Positions 1 to 7,740 are shown, counted from the stretch's first letter. The stretch: DNA of 15,385 bases from an uncultured Collinsella sp. (GCA_900757235.1 CAAENB010000077.1:1-15385), one strand, 5' to 3'. Notes: generated by a model not told the origin, from the sequence alone. A program made the numbers and translations.

Positions 1-780
1 AAGCGCGTGTACTGGGGCTTTGGCAAGGCGGAGCCTGCCGACGAGCTGGTCGAAGGCCCCAACATCAAGCCGTGGCCCGCGATGGAGCCGCTCGGCGACG
101 ACATCCTGCTCAAGGTTTGCTCCAAGATCATGGACCCGGTCACCACGACCGACGAGCTCATTCCCTCGGGCGAGACGAGCTCCTTCCGCTCCAATCCGCT
201 GGGCCTGGCCGAGTTTACGCTGAGCCGCCGCGACCCGGCCTACGTGGGCCGTTCCAAGGAGGTCGACGCCGTGGAGAAGCGTCGCGTGGCCGGCGAGTCC
301 GCGGGCGACCTGGCGGCGCTCGATGCCGAGCTTGCCGGCGTGTTTGAGGCACTGGCGGGCGCGGGCGTCGCGGCCGATGCCAAGGCGACAGAATACGGCT
401 CCATGCTCTATGCCAAGAAGCCCGGTGACGGTTCCGCTCGCGAGCAGGCCGCGAGCTGCCAGCGCGTGATCGGCGGCCTAGCCAACATCGTTCACGAGTA
501 CGCCACCAAGCGCTATCGCTCCAACGTGATGAACTGGGGCATGGTGCCCTTCCAGATGGAGACGGAGCCCAACTTTGAGGTGGGCGACTACGTCTTTGTG
601 CCGGGTATCCGTGCCGCGCTCGATGGCGACCTAAAGGACATCGCCGCCTACGTGGTGCGCGCCGATGGTGCGGTCGAGCAGATTGTGCTCTACATTGCCG
701 ATATGACGGCCGAAGAACGTGCCATCGTCAAGGCCGGCTGTCTGATCAACTACAACAAGTTCAAGACCGCTGCCGAGTAA
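1..780 (+). CDS. Aconitase-superfamily hydratase, C-terminal part (5' end outside window)
   Basis: The frame is open from the first base to a TAA at 778-780, giving 259 residues of a protein that begins upstream. The visible part matches the C-terminal swivel domain of aconitase-like hydro-lyases, soluble enzymes that move water across a hydroxy-acid double bond using a [4Fe-4S] cluster. Partial-protein residues 142-149 read GDGSAREQ, the counterpart of the aconitase GEGSSREH active-site loop, and a later YRSNVMNWGMVPF matches the conserved segment near the end of the family. The second serine of the SSR triad is Ala here (S145, A146, R147). The cluster-binding cysteines would lie upstream, so they cannot be checked. 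The protein resembles the uncharacterised YbhJ-like 'hydratase' branch more than canonical AcnA; the substrate is unknown. The superfamily is fairly sure, the subfamily less so. Confidence 0.75.
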   Translation, partial: KRVYWGFGKAEPADELVEGPNIKPWPAMEPLGDDILLKVCSKIMDPVTTTDELIPSGETSSFRSNPLGLAEFTLSRRDPAYVGRSKEVDAVEKRRVAGESAGDLAALDAELAGVFEALAGAGVAADAKATEYGSMLYAKKPGDGSAREQAASCQRVIGGLANIVHEYATKRYRSNVMNWGMVPFQMETEPNFEVGDYVFVPGIRAALDGDLKDIAAYVVRADGAVEQIVLYIADMTAEERAIVKAGCLINYNKFKTAAE

Positions 781-795
781 CGCACTTAATTGTCC

Positions 796-869
796 GCCCG
801 GGGCTTACCCTTTCCCGCTCGCTCACGCGCTTCGCGAGGGTCGCGTTCGGGAAAGGGTAAGCCCCGGGC
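796..869. repeat. Long perfect inverted repeat (22-bp arms)
   Basis: The arms at 796-817 and 848-869 are perfect 22-bp reverse complements (GCCCGGGGCTTACCCTTTCC plus CG), with a 30-nt centre that has further GCG/CGC complementarity. It begins 15 nt after the hydratase stop. It could stop transcription from both sides, but no T-run follows either arm, so a standard intrinsic terminator is not supported. It may instead be a dispersed palindromic repeat. Confidence 0.7.
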
Positions 870-883
870 TACATTTCTGCGTT

Positions 884-986
884 CTCGTTGGGTCTTGAGG
901 GACGCTAAAAAAGACTGAGCTTGAAGCCGCCTCTTTGTATTGGGGCGACTTCTTTTTGTCGAAAACCGCCACAAAGGTGCCTGTCC
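884..986. repeat. Degenerate ~100-bp intergenic repeat, copy A
   Basis: This stretch aligns by eye along its whole length with 1746-1850. Shared blocks, in order, are TTGGG, a CTT/GA-rich part, GAGCTTGAAGCCGCCTCTT against GGGCTTGATGCCTCCTCTT, then TTGGGGC, TTCTT, and the end CC(G/A)CCACAAAGGTGCCTGTCC. It ends in a hairpin half (966-986) whose right arm is missing, so this copy looks decayed. It lies just beyond the stop of the minus-strand gene at 996-1643, and copy B lies beyond that gene's start, in the same orientation. Confidence 0.6.
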
Positions 987-995
987 AGCGGGTTC

Positions 996-1643
996 TTATT
1001 TCGATGGGGTCCAGGTTATCTCATCGTCAAATAGCCAAGTGCGTGCTGAGCCACTGTCGCGCGCTGTCTGCGGATCGGGCTCGCAGGTTTGTTCGTAGGC
1101 ATCTTCGGTACACTGATCCATAAAACTGACGACTGCCGTCTGGTCGCCCTCCATGACGTAGATTACGTCGCCATCCGAGATATAGACCCCCGGCCCTTCA
1201 TTGTCCACATAGCCGGGGTCGTATGAGACGTTGCACAGTCTGCTCCCGTTTGCCGCATCGAGTTCAAGGGTCGAATGATACCCGCCATTCATTTGGCTGT
1301 TCTTGGCTCGATATATTACGGCGCCGTACCACCGCTTAAACGTCTTGCCTTTGAGCAGCTTGGCTGCCTTACCGATAAGCTGCTCATCTTGGGTATAGCG
1401 CGTGGCTCCAAGTTCGATTCGGGGATAGTTGCTGACCCCAAGCGCTGCGGGCGTACCGTCAAAATCGACGGTGATCGAATCGGGTTTGACGATATCGGTG
1501 AGGATTTCGATGGGATAGCTTACGGTCTCAATCGCTGCCTGCGTTGCAGAGGCGGGGAGAAATGCGAGATAGATAATTCCTACGCCGACTGCGGTAATCG
1601 CAAACGCTAAGACGAGCAGGCCGATATAGGTGGAGCGTTTCAC
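996..1643 (-). CDS. Membrane-anchored or secreted protein of unknown function (215 aa)
   Basis: I do not recognise the family. The GTG start at 1643 is preceded by GAGGTG (complement of 1651-1656) at 7-nt spacing, a good ribosome site. Residues 1-4 (MKRS) are basic and residues 6-30 form one hydrophobic segment ending in an AxA-like stretch (LPASATQAA). This predicts an N-terminal anchor or signal peptide with the remaining ~185 residues outside the membrane. The exported part is mixed alpha/beta in character and rich in Tyr, Gly and Asp. It contains three Cys (NGSRLCNV, MDQCTED, QTCEPD), of which the last two might pair in a disulfide. No catalytic motif is visible. The gene stands alone, opposed to its plus-strand neighbours, between two copies of a degenerate repeat. 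No lipobox is seen. Confidence 0.7.
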   Translation of the reverse strand: MKRSTYIGLLVLAFAITAVGVGIIYLAFLPASATQAAIETVSYPIEILTDIVKPDSITVDFDGTPAALGVSNYPRIELGATRYTQDEQLIGKAAKLLKGKTFKRWYGAVIYRAKNSQMNGGYHSTLELDAANGSRLCNVSYDPGYVDNEGPGVYISDGDVIYVMEGDQTAVVSFMDQCTEDAYEQTCEPDPQTARDSGSARTWLFDDEITWTPSK

Positions 1644-1745
1644 GGTGGGGCACCTCGCTTACAATATGCAATCATTAAGATAAATGATATCAGCTTGCGA
1701 CAATATTCAAAAGAAAGCGATCGATCGAAATGACGGGGTGAAAAG

Positions 1746-1850
1746 GCCCTATTGGGCTTCGATTTGGAGTCGCCAAACGTAGGCTGGGCTTGATGCCTCC
1801 TCTTATAATTGGGGCTGATTCTTCTCTGGACCACCACAAAGGTGCCTGTC
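1746..1850. repeat. Degenerate ~100-bp intergenic repeat, copy B
   Basis: Partner of 884-986 in the same orientation, with several small gaps and roughly two thirds to three quarters identity judged by eye. It runs into an intact hairpin (1831-1863), whereas copy A keeps only the left hairpin half. Its position puts the 215-aa membrane protein gene between two direct copies about 860 bp apart. Confidence 0.6.
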
Positions 1851-1863
1851 CCCTTTGCGGCGG
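1831..1863. repeat. CCACCACAAAGG hairpin element, copy 2
   Basis: Left arm CCACCACAAAGG (1831-1842), loop TGCCTGTCC (1843-1851) and right arm CCTTTGCGGCGG (1852-1863). The stem is complete if two G-T pairs are allowed in RNA. Loop and left arm are identical to the copy at 4391-4425. Confidence 0.75.
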
Positions 1864-1871
1864 TTTCGTTT

Positions 1872-2005
1872 GTCTCGATCTGTAACAGCTGGTCTGATAA
1901 AAGCGGGCTTGGTGTTACAGATTTAGATTTTCGGATGAGGCTTCGCGGTTAATCTCGATCTGTAACATCTGGACCCCAATTTATTGAGTAGTTACAGATT
2001 GAGAC
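1872..2005. repeat. Composite element, copy X: two tandem inverted repeats with CTGTAAC/GTTACAG arms
   Basis: The first dyad is TCTCGATCTGTAACA (1873-1887) with TGTTACAGATTTAGA (1913-1927), 13 of 15 positions complementary. The second is TCTCGATCTGTAAC (1953-1966) with GTTACAGATTGAGA (1991-2004). The dyads start 80 bp apart. The outer ends read GTCTC and GAGAC, and the inner ends ATCTC-like. The 25-nt loop of the first dyad is nearly identical to the one at 4449-4473. There is no ORF inside. The element follows hairpin copy 2 by 8 bp, exactly as the second composite follows its own hairpin near 4433. A small non-autonomous mobile element, a structured RNA or a protein-binding site would all fit. 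Confidence 0.75.
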
Positions 2006-2023
2006 AATGGAGCGTCGGAGCCG

Positions 2024-2057
2024 AAAACCACCACAAAGGCCCCTTGCGGTGGTTTTT
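2024..2057. terminator. Hairpin with T-run, diverged member of the CCACCACAAAGG family
   Basis: AAAACCACCACAAAGG (2024-2039) pairs with the CTTGCGGTGGTTTT segment ending at 2056, with a single A-C mismatch, and five T follow within 2053-2057. This is the shape of an intrinsic terminator. The loop is not the conserved TGCCTGTCC, so this copy is either diverged or adapted. No plus-strand gene ends nearby, so the transcript it would stop is unclear. Confidence 0.5.
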
Positions 2058-2140
2058 GAGGGGCCAAGTGCTCCTGTTAGAGCCCAACGCGGACTGTTGG
2101 CACCTTTAGTTGTTAGCGGCGGGAAACGGCCGCATGATTA

Positions 2141-2155
2141 AATAGTTTAACTATT
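2141..2155. promoter_or_regulatory. 15-bp perfect palindrome upstream of ATPase promoter
   Basis: AATAGTTTAACTATT is perfectly symmetric (7+1+7). It sits directly before the 9-bp repeat array and about 40 bp upstream of the -10 hexamer of the gene at 2236, in an operator-like position. Confidence 0.45.
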
Positions 2156-2213
2156 CTCACTAGATTCACTACTTTCACTATTTGCACTATTGATACTATA
2201 ATCACGATAACGA
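2151..2213. repeat. Seven-unit degenerate 9-bp tandem repeat over the ATPase promoter
   Basis: Units read CTATTCTCA, CTAGATTCA, CTACTTTCA, CTATTTGCA, CTATTGATA, CTATAATCA and CGATAACGA. The consensus is CTANNNTCA; CTA is kept in six units and TCA in four. The run ends about 8 bp before the ribosome site of the ATPase gene, and one unit contains the -10 hexamer. The 9-bp period is close to one helical turn. Confidence 0.65.
2174..2202 (+). promoter_or_regulatory. Predicted promoter of the AAA ATPase gene
   Basis: A perfect TATAAT (2197-2202) lies 17 bp after TTCACT (2174-2179), a weak -35. Transcription would start near 2209, leaving a leader of about 27 nt before the TTG start at 2236. Both hexamers are formed by the 9-bp repeat units. 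Confidence 0.5.
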
Positions 2214-2235
2214 CGGCAGTAGGAAGGTGGGGACA

Positions 2236-3351
2236 TTGAAGCGCACGATAATCAACCCGTTTAAGCCGACCGCTGGCGCTGAACCTCCGGTCCTTATCGG
2301 ACGCGAGCGGGTTATTGATGATTTTAGGGACGGCATCGAAGAAGGCGTGGGCGCCCCCGGAAGGCTCATGCGCATTACCGGCCCGCGCGGGTCGGGCAAG
2401 ACGGCGCTGTTGACAGAGCTCGGCGATATTGCGAAGTCGTATGGTTGGCGCGTGGTTGACGTGACTGCGGCGGGCAGTATCGTCGACGCCATCCAACATG
2501 AGCTCGCACGCACCTCGGACAATACCGAGCTTCATTTAGAAGCAAGTCTTGGTGTGGTGAAAGCGGGCGTATCTAAGTCCTCGACCGGGCCTGAGACGTT
2601 GCGGGGCGTCTTGACGCGCGTGGCGTCGCAGGAAACGCAACATGGTGCCGGTCTGCTGGTGACGGTCGATGAAATACAGGATGCTGATGCTGATGACGTG
2701 CGGCTCGTTGCAGCAGCCGTGCAGCACCTTATCCGCGAACGCAAGAATATCGCGTTTGTATTTGCTGGCTTGACCATGGGCGTAATGGACCTCATCAACG
2801 GCCGTGCCCTTACATTTCTACAACGAGCTAAGGCTGAGGAGCTCGCCTCGATTCCGCTGTCGGATGTTTCGGATTCGATGGCTTCAACCGTGGAAGGTGC
2901 CGGTTTGCACTTGGATGGCAAGGCGCTTGAAATGACGGCTTGTGCTACGAGGGGATATGCGTATCTCGTGCAACTCGTGGGCTATCGCGTATTCGCGAAT
3001 GCGCGCAGGCATGCCGACCGCGATGCGTCGATTTCACTTGAGGATGCCCAGAAGGGCATTGAAGATGCGTATGGGGAGTTTGAGGGCTCCGTGCTCGACG
3101 TTGCCCTTGCCGATTTGCCGCTTCGCGCGATTGAGTACCTCATTGCCATGGCCAAGCATGAGGGGAATGTGCCGACCAAAGAGATCGCAGCGGTGCTCTC
3201 CTTGCCCCCTGCGAGCCTGACAGCGACACGACGGCAACTTATCAAGGCACAGGTTATCGATGCGCCCTCACGCGGCATGGTGAGGTTCTCGATTCCATTG
3301 CTGCGCGAATATCTGCTTAAGAGCTCGAATGAAATCCTATCAAGATATTGA
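2236..3351 (+). CDS. AAA-family ATP-binding protein with C-terminal winged-helix region (Orc1/Cdc6-like architecture)
   Basis: A predicted cytoplasmic ATPase of 371 aa. Walker A is GPRGSGKT (residues 49-56); Walker B is LLVTVDEIQD (140-149), with acidic pair D145-E146. The order is N-terminal GRE motif (IGRERVIDDF), AAA core, then a C-terminal part (about 290-365) with helix-turn-helix character (VPTKEIAAVLSLPPASLTATRR) ending in a winged-helix-like RGMVRFSIPLLREYL. This is the layout of AAA_16/Orc1-like ATPases that bind DNA or NTPase-linked partners. The track-like GTG at 2227 overlaps the ribosome site AGGAAGG (2221-2227), so I prefer TTG at 2236, 8 nt downstream, giving MKRTIINPFKP. The gene is monocistronic, with a repeat array over its promoter. 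The biological role is unknown; bacterial members are often in accessory regions. Confidence 0.8.
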   Translation: MKRTIINPFKPTAGAEPPVLIGRERVIDDFRDGIEEGVGAPGRLMRITGPRGSGKTALLTELGDIAKSYGWRVVDVTAAGSIVDAIQHELARTSDNTELHLEASLGVVKAGVSKSSTGPETLRGVLTRVASQETQHGAGLLVTVDEIQDADADDVRLVAAAVQHLIRERKNIAFVFAGLTMGVMDLINGRALTFLQRAKAEELASIPLSDVSDSMASTVEGAGLHLDGKALEMTACATRGYAYLVQLVGYRVFANARRHADRDASISLEDAQKGIEDAYGEFEGSVLDVALADLPLRAIEYLIAMAKHEGNVPTKEIAAVLSLPPASLTATRRQLIKAQVIDAPSRGMVRFSIPLLREYLLKSSNEILSRY

Positions 3352-3439
3352 TATTTGTCGGATAGCTTGAAGGGGCCAAAAGCCAACGTCAGAGACTAAA
3401 AACGGCCTTCAACGCCGGCGATTGGTCCCTGCCAACCCA

Positions 3440-3478
3440 AAGAAGCCGCCGCAGGGATGGTTCCTGCGGCGGCTTCTT
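3440..3478 (+). terminator. Intrinsic terminator downstream of the AAA ATPase gene
   Basis: The 16-bp perfect stem AAGAAGCCGCCGCAGG (3440-3455) / CCTGCGGCGGCTTCTT (3463-3478) has a 7-nt loop. It lies about 90 nt after the ATPase stop. The T-tract is only the end of the stem (TTCTT), but the A-rich/T-rich base and GC core fit a terminator, possibly acting in both directions. Confidence 0.7.
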
Positions 3479-3507
3479 GCATCGTAGGGCGGAAATGATC
3501 GCCGAAA

Positions 3508-3542
3508 ACCACCACAAAGGGGACGGGCACCTTTGTGGTGGT
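3508..3542. repeat. CCACCACAAAGG hairpin element, copy 4 (inverted orientation)
   Basis: Perfect 13-bp stem ACCACCACAAAGG (3508-3520) / CCTTTGTGGTGGT (3530-3542), loop GGACGGGCA. The loop is the reverse complement of TGCCCGTCC, one base from the TGCCTGTCC of copies 2 and 5, so this copy points the other way. Confidence 0.75.
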
Positions 3543-3544
3543 GG

Positions 3545-3560
3545 GGAGCGAGCTCGATGT
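3545..3560. repeat. 16-bp direct repeat, left copy
   Basis: GGAGCGAGCTCGATGT, identical to 4367-4382. It begins 2 bp after hairpin copy 4. The two copies bracket the 222-aa membrane protein gene. The internal CGAGCTCG is itself palindromic. Confidence 0.6.
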
Positions 3561-3596
3561 CGCCGTTCGGGTTGAGCAACATTTCAATGAAAACCT

Positions 3597-4265
3597 CTAC
3601 AGGATTTCGTCCGGGCTGGCGGATTTGGTCGTTTTGGGGATGCCGAGTTTGGACGATGCGAAATCGTCAACATTGTCCTTGATTCCATCTTTAGTGAAGA
3701 CGGTGACCGTATAGGTGCTGTGCCCAAATTCGCTTTTGTCGCGTATCGCCCAGGCCTGCCAGTAGGCAGCTCTGCCTCGCTCTCTGATTTTTCCAATGCG
3801 GCGGAGTTCTGTTCGCTTTAATTTCTGGTCGCTGTCGACGGTTCGGCCGACCTCATCGGTGAGCCCGCACTGTTCAAGCAGTTTGTCGAGGACTTGGTTC
3901 ATGTGACGCTCATCGGTGTTTGGAGCATAGTCGTAAGCGAGGGTGATGGAGGCAAGGGGCTGGTCATCGATCAGATAGTTCATCGCTTGAGGTTCAAGGT
4001 TGAAGTAGGGAGAACGTCCGTCGACCTGACCGAGCAGCGGCAGCTTTGACCGCCAAAGCCCGGTGGGAATTGCGTCTTCGTAGAGCACACCGCGGCAGAT
4101 AAAGGAGAGCGAGGTGGCACGCGAGCCGGCGTCGACCATCCCGCACAAATCGAAGGGCGAGGCGATACCCAGGGAAAAGGGTGTGACGACGATAAGAAAG
4201 AGCATCACGATGGGTATGGCGAGAATAGCAATGACGTTGCGAGCAGTAGAATAAGACGACTTCAT
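3597..4265 (-). CDS. Membrane-anchored or secreted protein of unknown function (222 aa)
   Basis: I do not recognise the family. ATG at 4265 is preceded by AGGAG (complement of 4271-4275) at 5-nt spacing. The N-terminus (MKSSYSTARN) is polar and basic, followed by a hydrophobic stretch at about residues 10-35, suggesting one membrane anchor with an extracytoplasmic remainder. The middle (about 85-150) looks alpha/beta with a helical charged segment (DERHMNQVLDKLLEQCG), then a basic KLKRTELRRIGKIRERGR, then a beta-rich TYTVTVFTKDG. Cysteines occur at LCGM, FICRG and EQCG. It shows no clear similarity to the other anchored protein at 996-1643, although size and topology match. It is a single-gene unit bracketed by a 16-bp direct repeat and two hairpins. 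Confidence is high that it is coding and low on function. Confidence 0.7.
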   Translation of the reverse strand: MKSSYSTARNVIAILAIPIVMLFLIVVTPFSLGIASPFDLCGMVDAGSRATSLSFICRGVLYEDAIPTGLWRSKLPLLGQVDGRSPYFNLEPQAMNYLIDDQPLASITLAYDYAPNTDERHMNQVLDKLLEQCGLTDEVGRTVDSDQKLKRTELRRIGKIRERGRAAYWQAWAIRDKSEFGHSTYTVTVFTKDGIKDNVDDFASSKLGIPKTTKSASPDEIL

Positions 4266-4366
4266 ATCTGCTCCTTGAGACGAAGAGCTATCAAGAACGA
4301 GAGAAATGAATATGCTTTAATCACAGTTCATTTTAACCTCAATACGAGCAGGAATAACGGATATTA

Positions 4367-4382
4367 GGAGCGAGCTCGATGT
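4367..4382. repeat. 16-bp direct repeat, right copy
   Basis: GGAGCGAGCTCGATGT, identical to 3545-3560 and in the same orientation, 822 bp away. Hairpin copy 5 starts 8 bp further on. Confidence 0.6.
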
Positions 4383-4390
4383 TGATGTGG

Positions 4391-4425
4391 ACCACCACAA
4401 AGGTGCCTGTCCCCTTTGTGGTGGT
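4391..4425. repeat. CCACCACAAAGG hairpin element, copy 5
   Basis: Perfect 13-bp stem ACCACCACAAAGG (4391-4403) / CCTTTGTGGTGGT (4413-4425) with loop TGCCTGTCC (4404-4412). This is the cleanest plus-oriented copy. It is followed 7 bp later by composite element Y. Confidence 0.8.
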
Positions 4426-4432
4426 TCCGTTT

Positions 4433-4569
4433 GTCTCAATCTGTAACAGCTGGGCTGTTAAAAGCGGGCTTGGTGTTACAGATTGAGATTTTTGGGCGGG
4501 GCTCCGCGCTCCATCTCAATCTGTAACACCTGGGACCGAAAAGGGCTGCCAGATGTTACAGATTGAGAC
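4433..4569. repeat. Composite element, copy Y: two tandem perfect inverted repeats
   Basis: The first dyad is TCTCAATCTGTAACA (4434-4448) with TGTTACAGATTGAGA (4474-4488). The second is the same pair at 4514-4528 and 4554-4568. Both have perfect 15-bp arms and total 55 bp each, with starts 80 bp apart. The outer ends extend to 16 bp (GTCTC...GAGAC). A short GC hairpin (GCGGGGCTCCGC) sits between the dyads. The layout is the same as copy X at 1872-2005. It lies about 180 bp upstream of the clpB start. Confidence 0.8.
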
Positions 4570-4615
4570 AGTTGGGTTCCACGGTCGCGCCGGACCGACA
4601 CTCTCAAGTCCTATC

Positions 4616-4644
4616 TTTCAATCACTCAGAAAATCTTATATATA
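4616..4644 (+). promoter_or_regulatory. Possible clpB promoter
   Basis: TTTCAA (4616-4621), 17-bp spacer, TATATA (4639-4644) in the AT-rich stretch before clpB. A second TATAAG lies at 4661-4666 without a good -35. The match is moderate; other placements are possible. Confidence 0.3.
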
Positions 4645-4707
4645 GAGACTTAGATTTGTGTATAAGATCGCGTAAAGCTGGCAACAATACTTCTCGAACA
4701 ACGTGAA

Positions 4708-4730
4708 GCCGCCCCGTAGGGCGGCCGCCC
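4708..4730 (+). promoter_or_regulatory. clpB leader with two mutually exclusive GC hairpins
   Basis: GCCGCCC (4708-4714), loop CGTA, GGGCGGC (4719-4725) forms a 7-bp stem. The same right arm is also part of the 12-bp palindrome GGGCGGCCGCCC (4719-4730). These end 5 nt before the ribosome site GAGGTG (4736-4741), so structure here could influence clpB translation. There is no experimental basis. Confidence 0.35.
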
Positions 4731-4746
4731 CAAGAGAGGTGATTCC

Positions 4747-7374
<2,628 letters not shown>

Positions 7375-7419
7375 ATTTTTGGGATATGCCTTAAAATCTA
7401 CCAGCCGTCTCTAAACGCC

Positions 7420-7455
7420 AAGGGCGGCGGATCCATTGGGTCCGCCGCCCTTTTT
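7420..7455 (+). terminator. Intrinsic terminator of clpB
   Basis: Perfect 12-bp GC-rich stem AAGGGCGGCGGA (7420-7431) / TCCGCCGCCCTT (7441-7452), 9-nt loop, and a run of five T at 7451-7455. Confidence 0.9.
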
Positions 7456-7505
7456 CGTGCGACAATCGATGATGCCGAACGGATGCGATGTAAGGAGCTA
7501 TGCAG

Positions 7506-7679
7506 ATGAAAGACGAGATCAAGACAAGCGCGCCGGCGCCCAGGCCCACGTCCAAGCCGGTGCCCAAGCCGCGCGACCCCTACATCCGTGCCGAGAACGA
7601 GGACGATGACGGCTACGATCCCTACAGCGATCGCCGCCCCGAGCGCGAGCCCCTCTTCGAAGCTGACCCGTGGCGTTAA
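7506..7679 (+). CDS. Small proline-rich charged protein (57 aa), unknown function
   Basis: The frame runs from ATG at 7506 to TAA at 7677-7679. AAGGAG (7492-7497) lies 8 nt upstream; an in-frame ATG at 7500 is too close to it, which decides the start. The product begins MKDEIKTSAPAPRPTSKP, has a Pro/Lys-rich first half (three PKP/SKP-type repeats), then an acidic AENEDDDGYDPYSD and a C-terminal REPLFEADPWR. There is no hydrophobic segment and no Cys. Strong G/C at third positions matches neighbouring genes, which supports real coding. It lies after the clpB terminator, so it needs its own promoter, which I could not place. It is predicted to be disordered and cytoplasmic. No function is assignable. 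Confidence 0.65.
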   Translation: MKDEIKTSAPAPRPTSKPVPKPRDPYIRAENEDDDGYDPYSDRRPEREPLFEADPWR

Positions 7680-7704
7680 GTAGCTAATTTGGGTGTCATG
7701 GTCC

Positions 7705-7735
7705 GCTAGTCCTGGGCCTTGATGCTCGGCAATAG
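7705..7735 (-). pseudogene. Orphan 3' coding end of a homologue of the 500-aa membrane protein
   Basis: Read on the minus strand, 7706-7735 encodes LLPSIKAQD and a TAG stop, identical to the C-terminus of the gene at 9264-10766. The last 22 bp (7705-7726, GCTAGTCCTG...TTGATGCT) are identical to 9263-9284. Further in, the codons differ but the residues do not (CTA TTG CCG against CTC CTA CCA), which points to a diverged coding copy rather than a fresh duplication. There is no further gene body: upstream codons run straight into the dyad array. Confidence 0.6.
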
Positions 7736-7740
7736 TAAAA

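Larger units (their letters stand above)
1644..2235. other. Long repeat-filled intergenic region
   Basis: These 592 bases contain no gene I can support. In order they hold the leader of the minus-strand gene, with a 6-bp dyad ATCATT/AATGAT at 1671-1688; repeat copy B; hairpin copy 2; the composite inverted-repeat element; a terminator-like hairpin; a palindrome; and the 9-bp repeat/promoter region of the next ATPase gene. The 65-codon minus-strand frame at 1640-1837 lies inside repeat B and has no separate coding support. Confidence 0.7.
4266..4746. other. Repeat-filled intergenic region upstream of clpB
   Basis: These 481 bases hold no supported gene. They contain the leader of the minus-strand gene (4266-4366, AT-rich, no confident promoter), the right 16-bp direct repeat, hairpin copy 5, composite element Y and the clpB promoter and leader (about 4600-4746). 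I looked for a HAIR (HspR) site and for CtsR-type GGTCAAA repeats before clpB and saw neither. Only a lone TCTCAAG at 4602-4608 resembles one HAIR half-site. Confidence 0.7.

Noticed and set aside
786..974. Two similar small minus-strand frames (786-974 and 1640-1837) sharing KRR-QAQ
   Set aside because: The likeness follows from the shared DNA repeat; gaps break the frame relation, and the products have no other support.
2151..2213. CRISPR array
   Set aside because: Units are 9 bp, contiguous and degenerate, with no spacers and no cas genes in the window.
4570..4746. HAIR or CtsR operator upstream of clpB
   Set aside because: Only one half-site-like TCTCAAG (4602-4608) was found; the partner half at the required N7 distance does not match, and no GGTCAAA repeat is present.
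781..4746. Insertion sequence or transposase remnant behind the repeats
   Set aside because: No transposase or integrase motif was found in any frame of the spacers; the inverted repeats are too short and empty to be called an IS.
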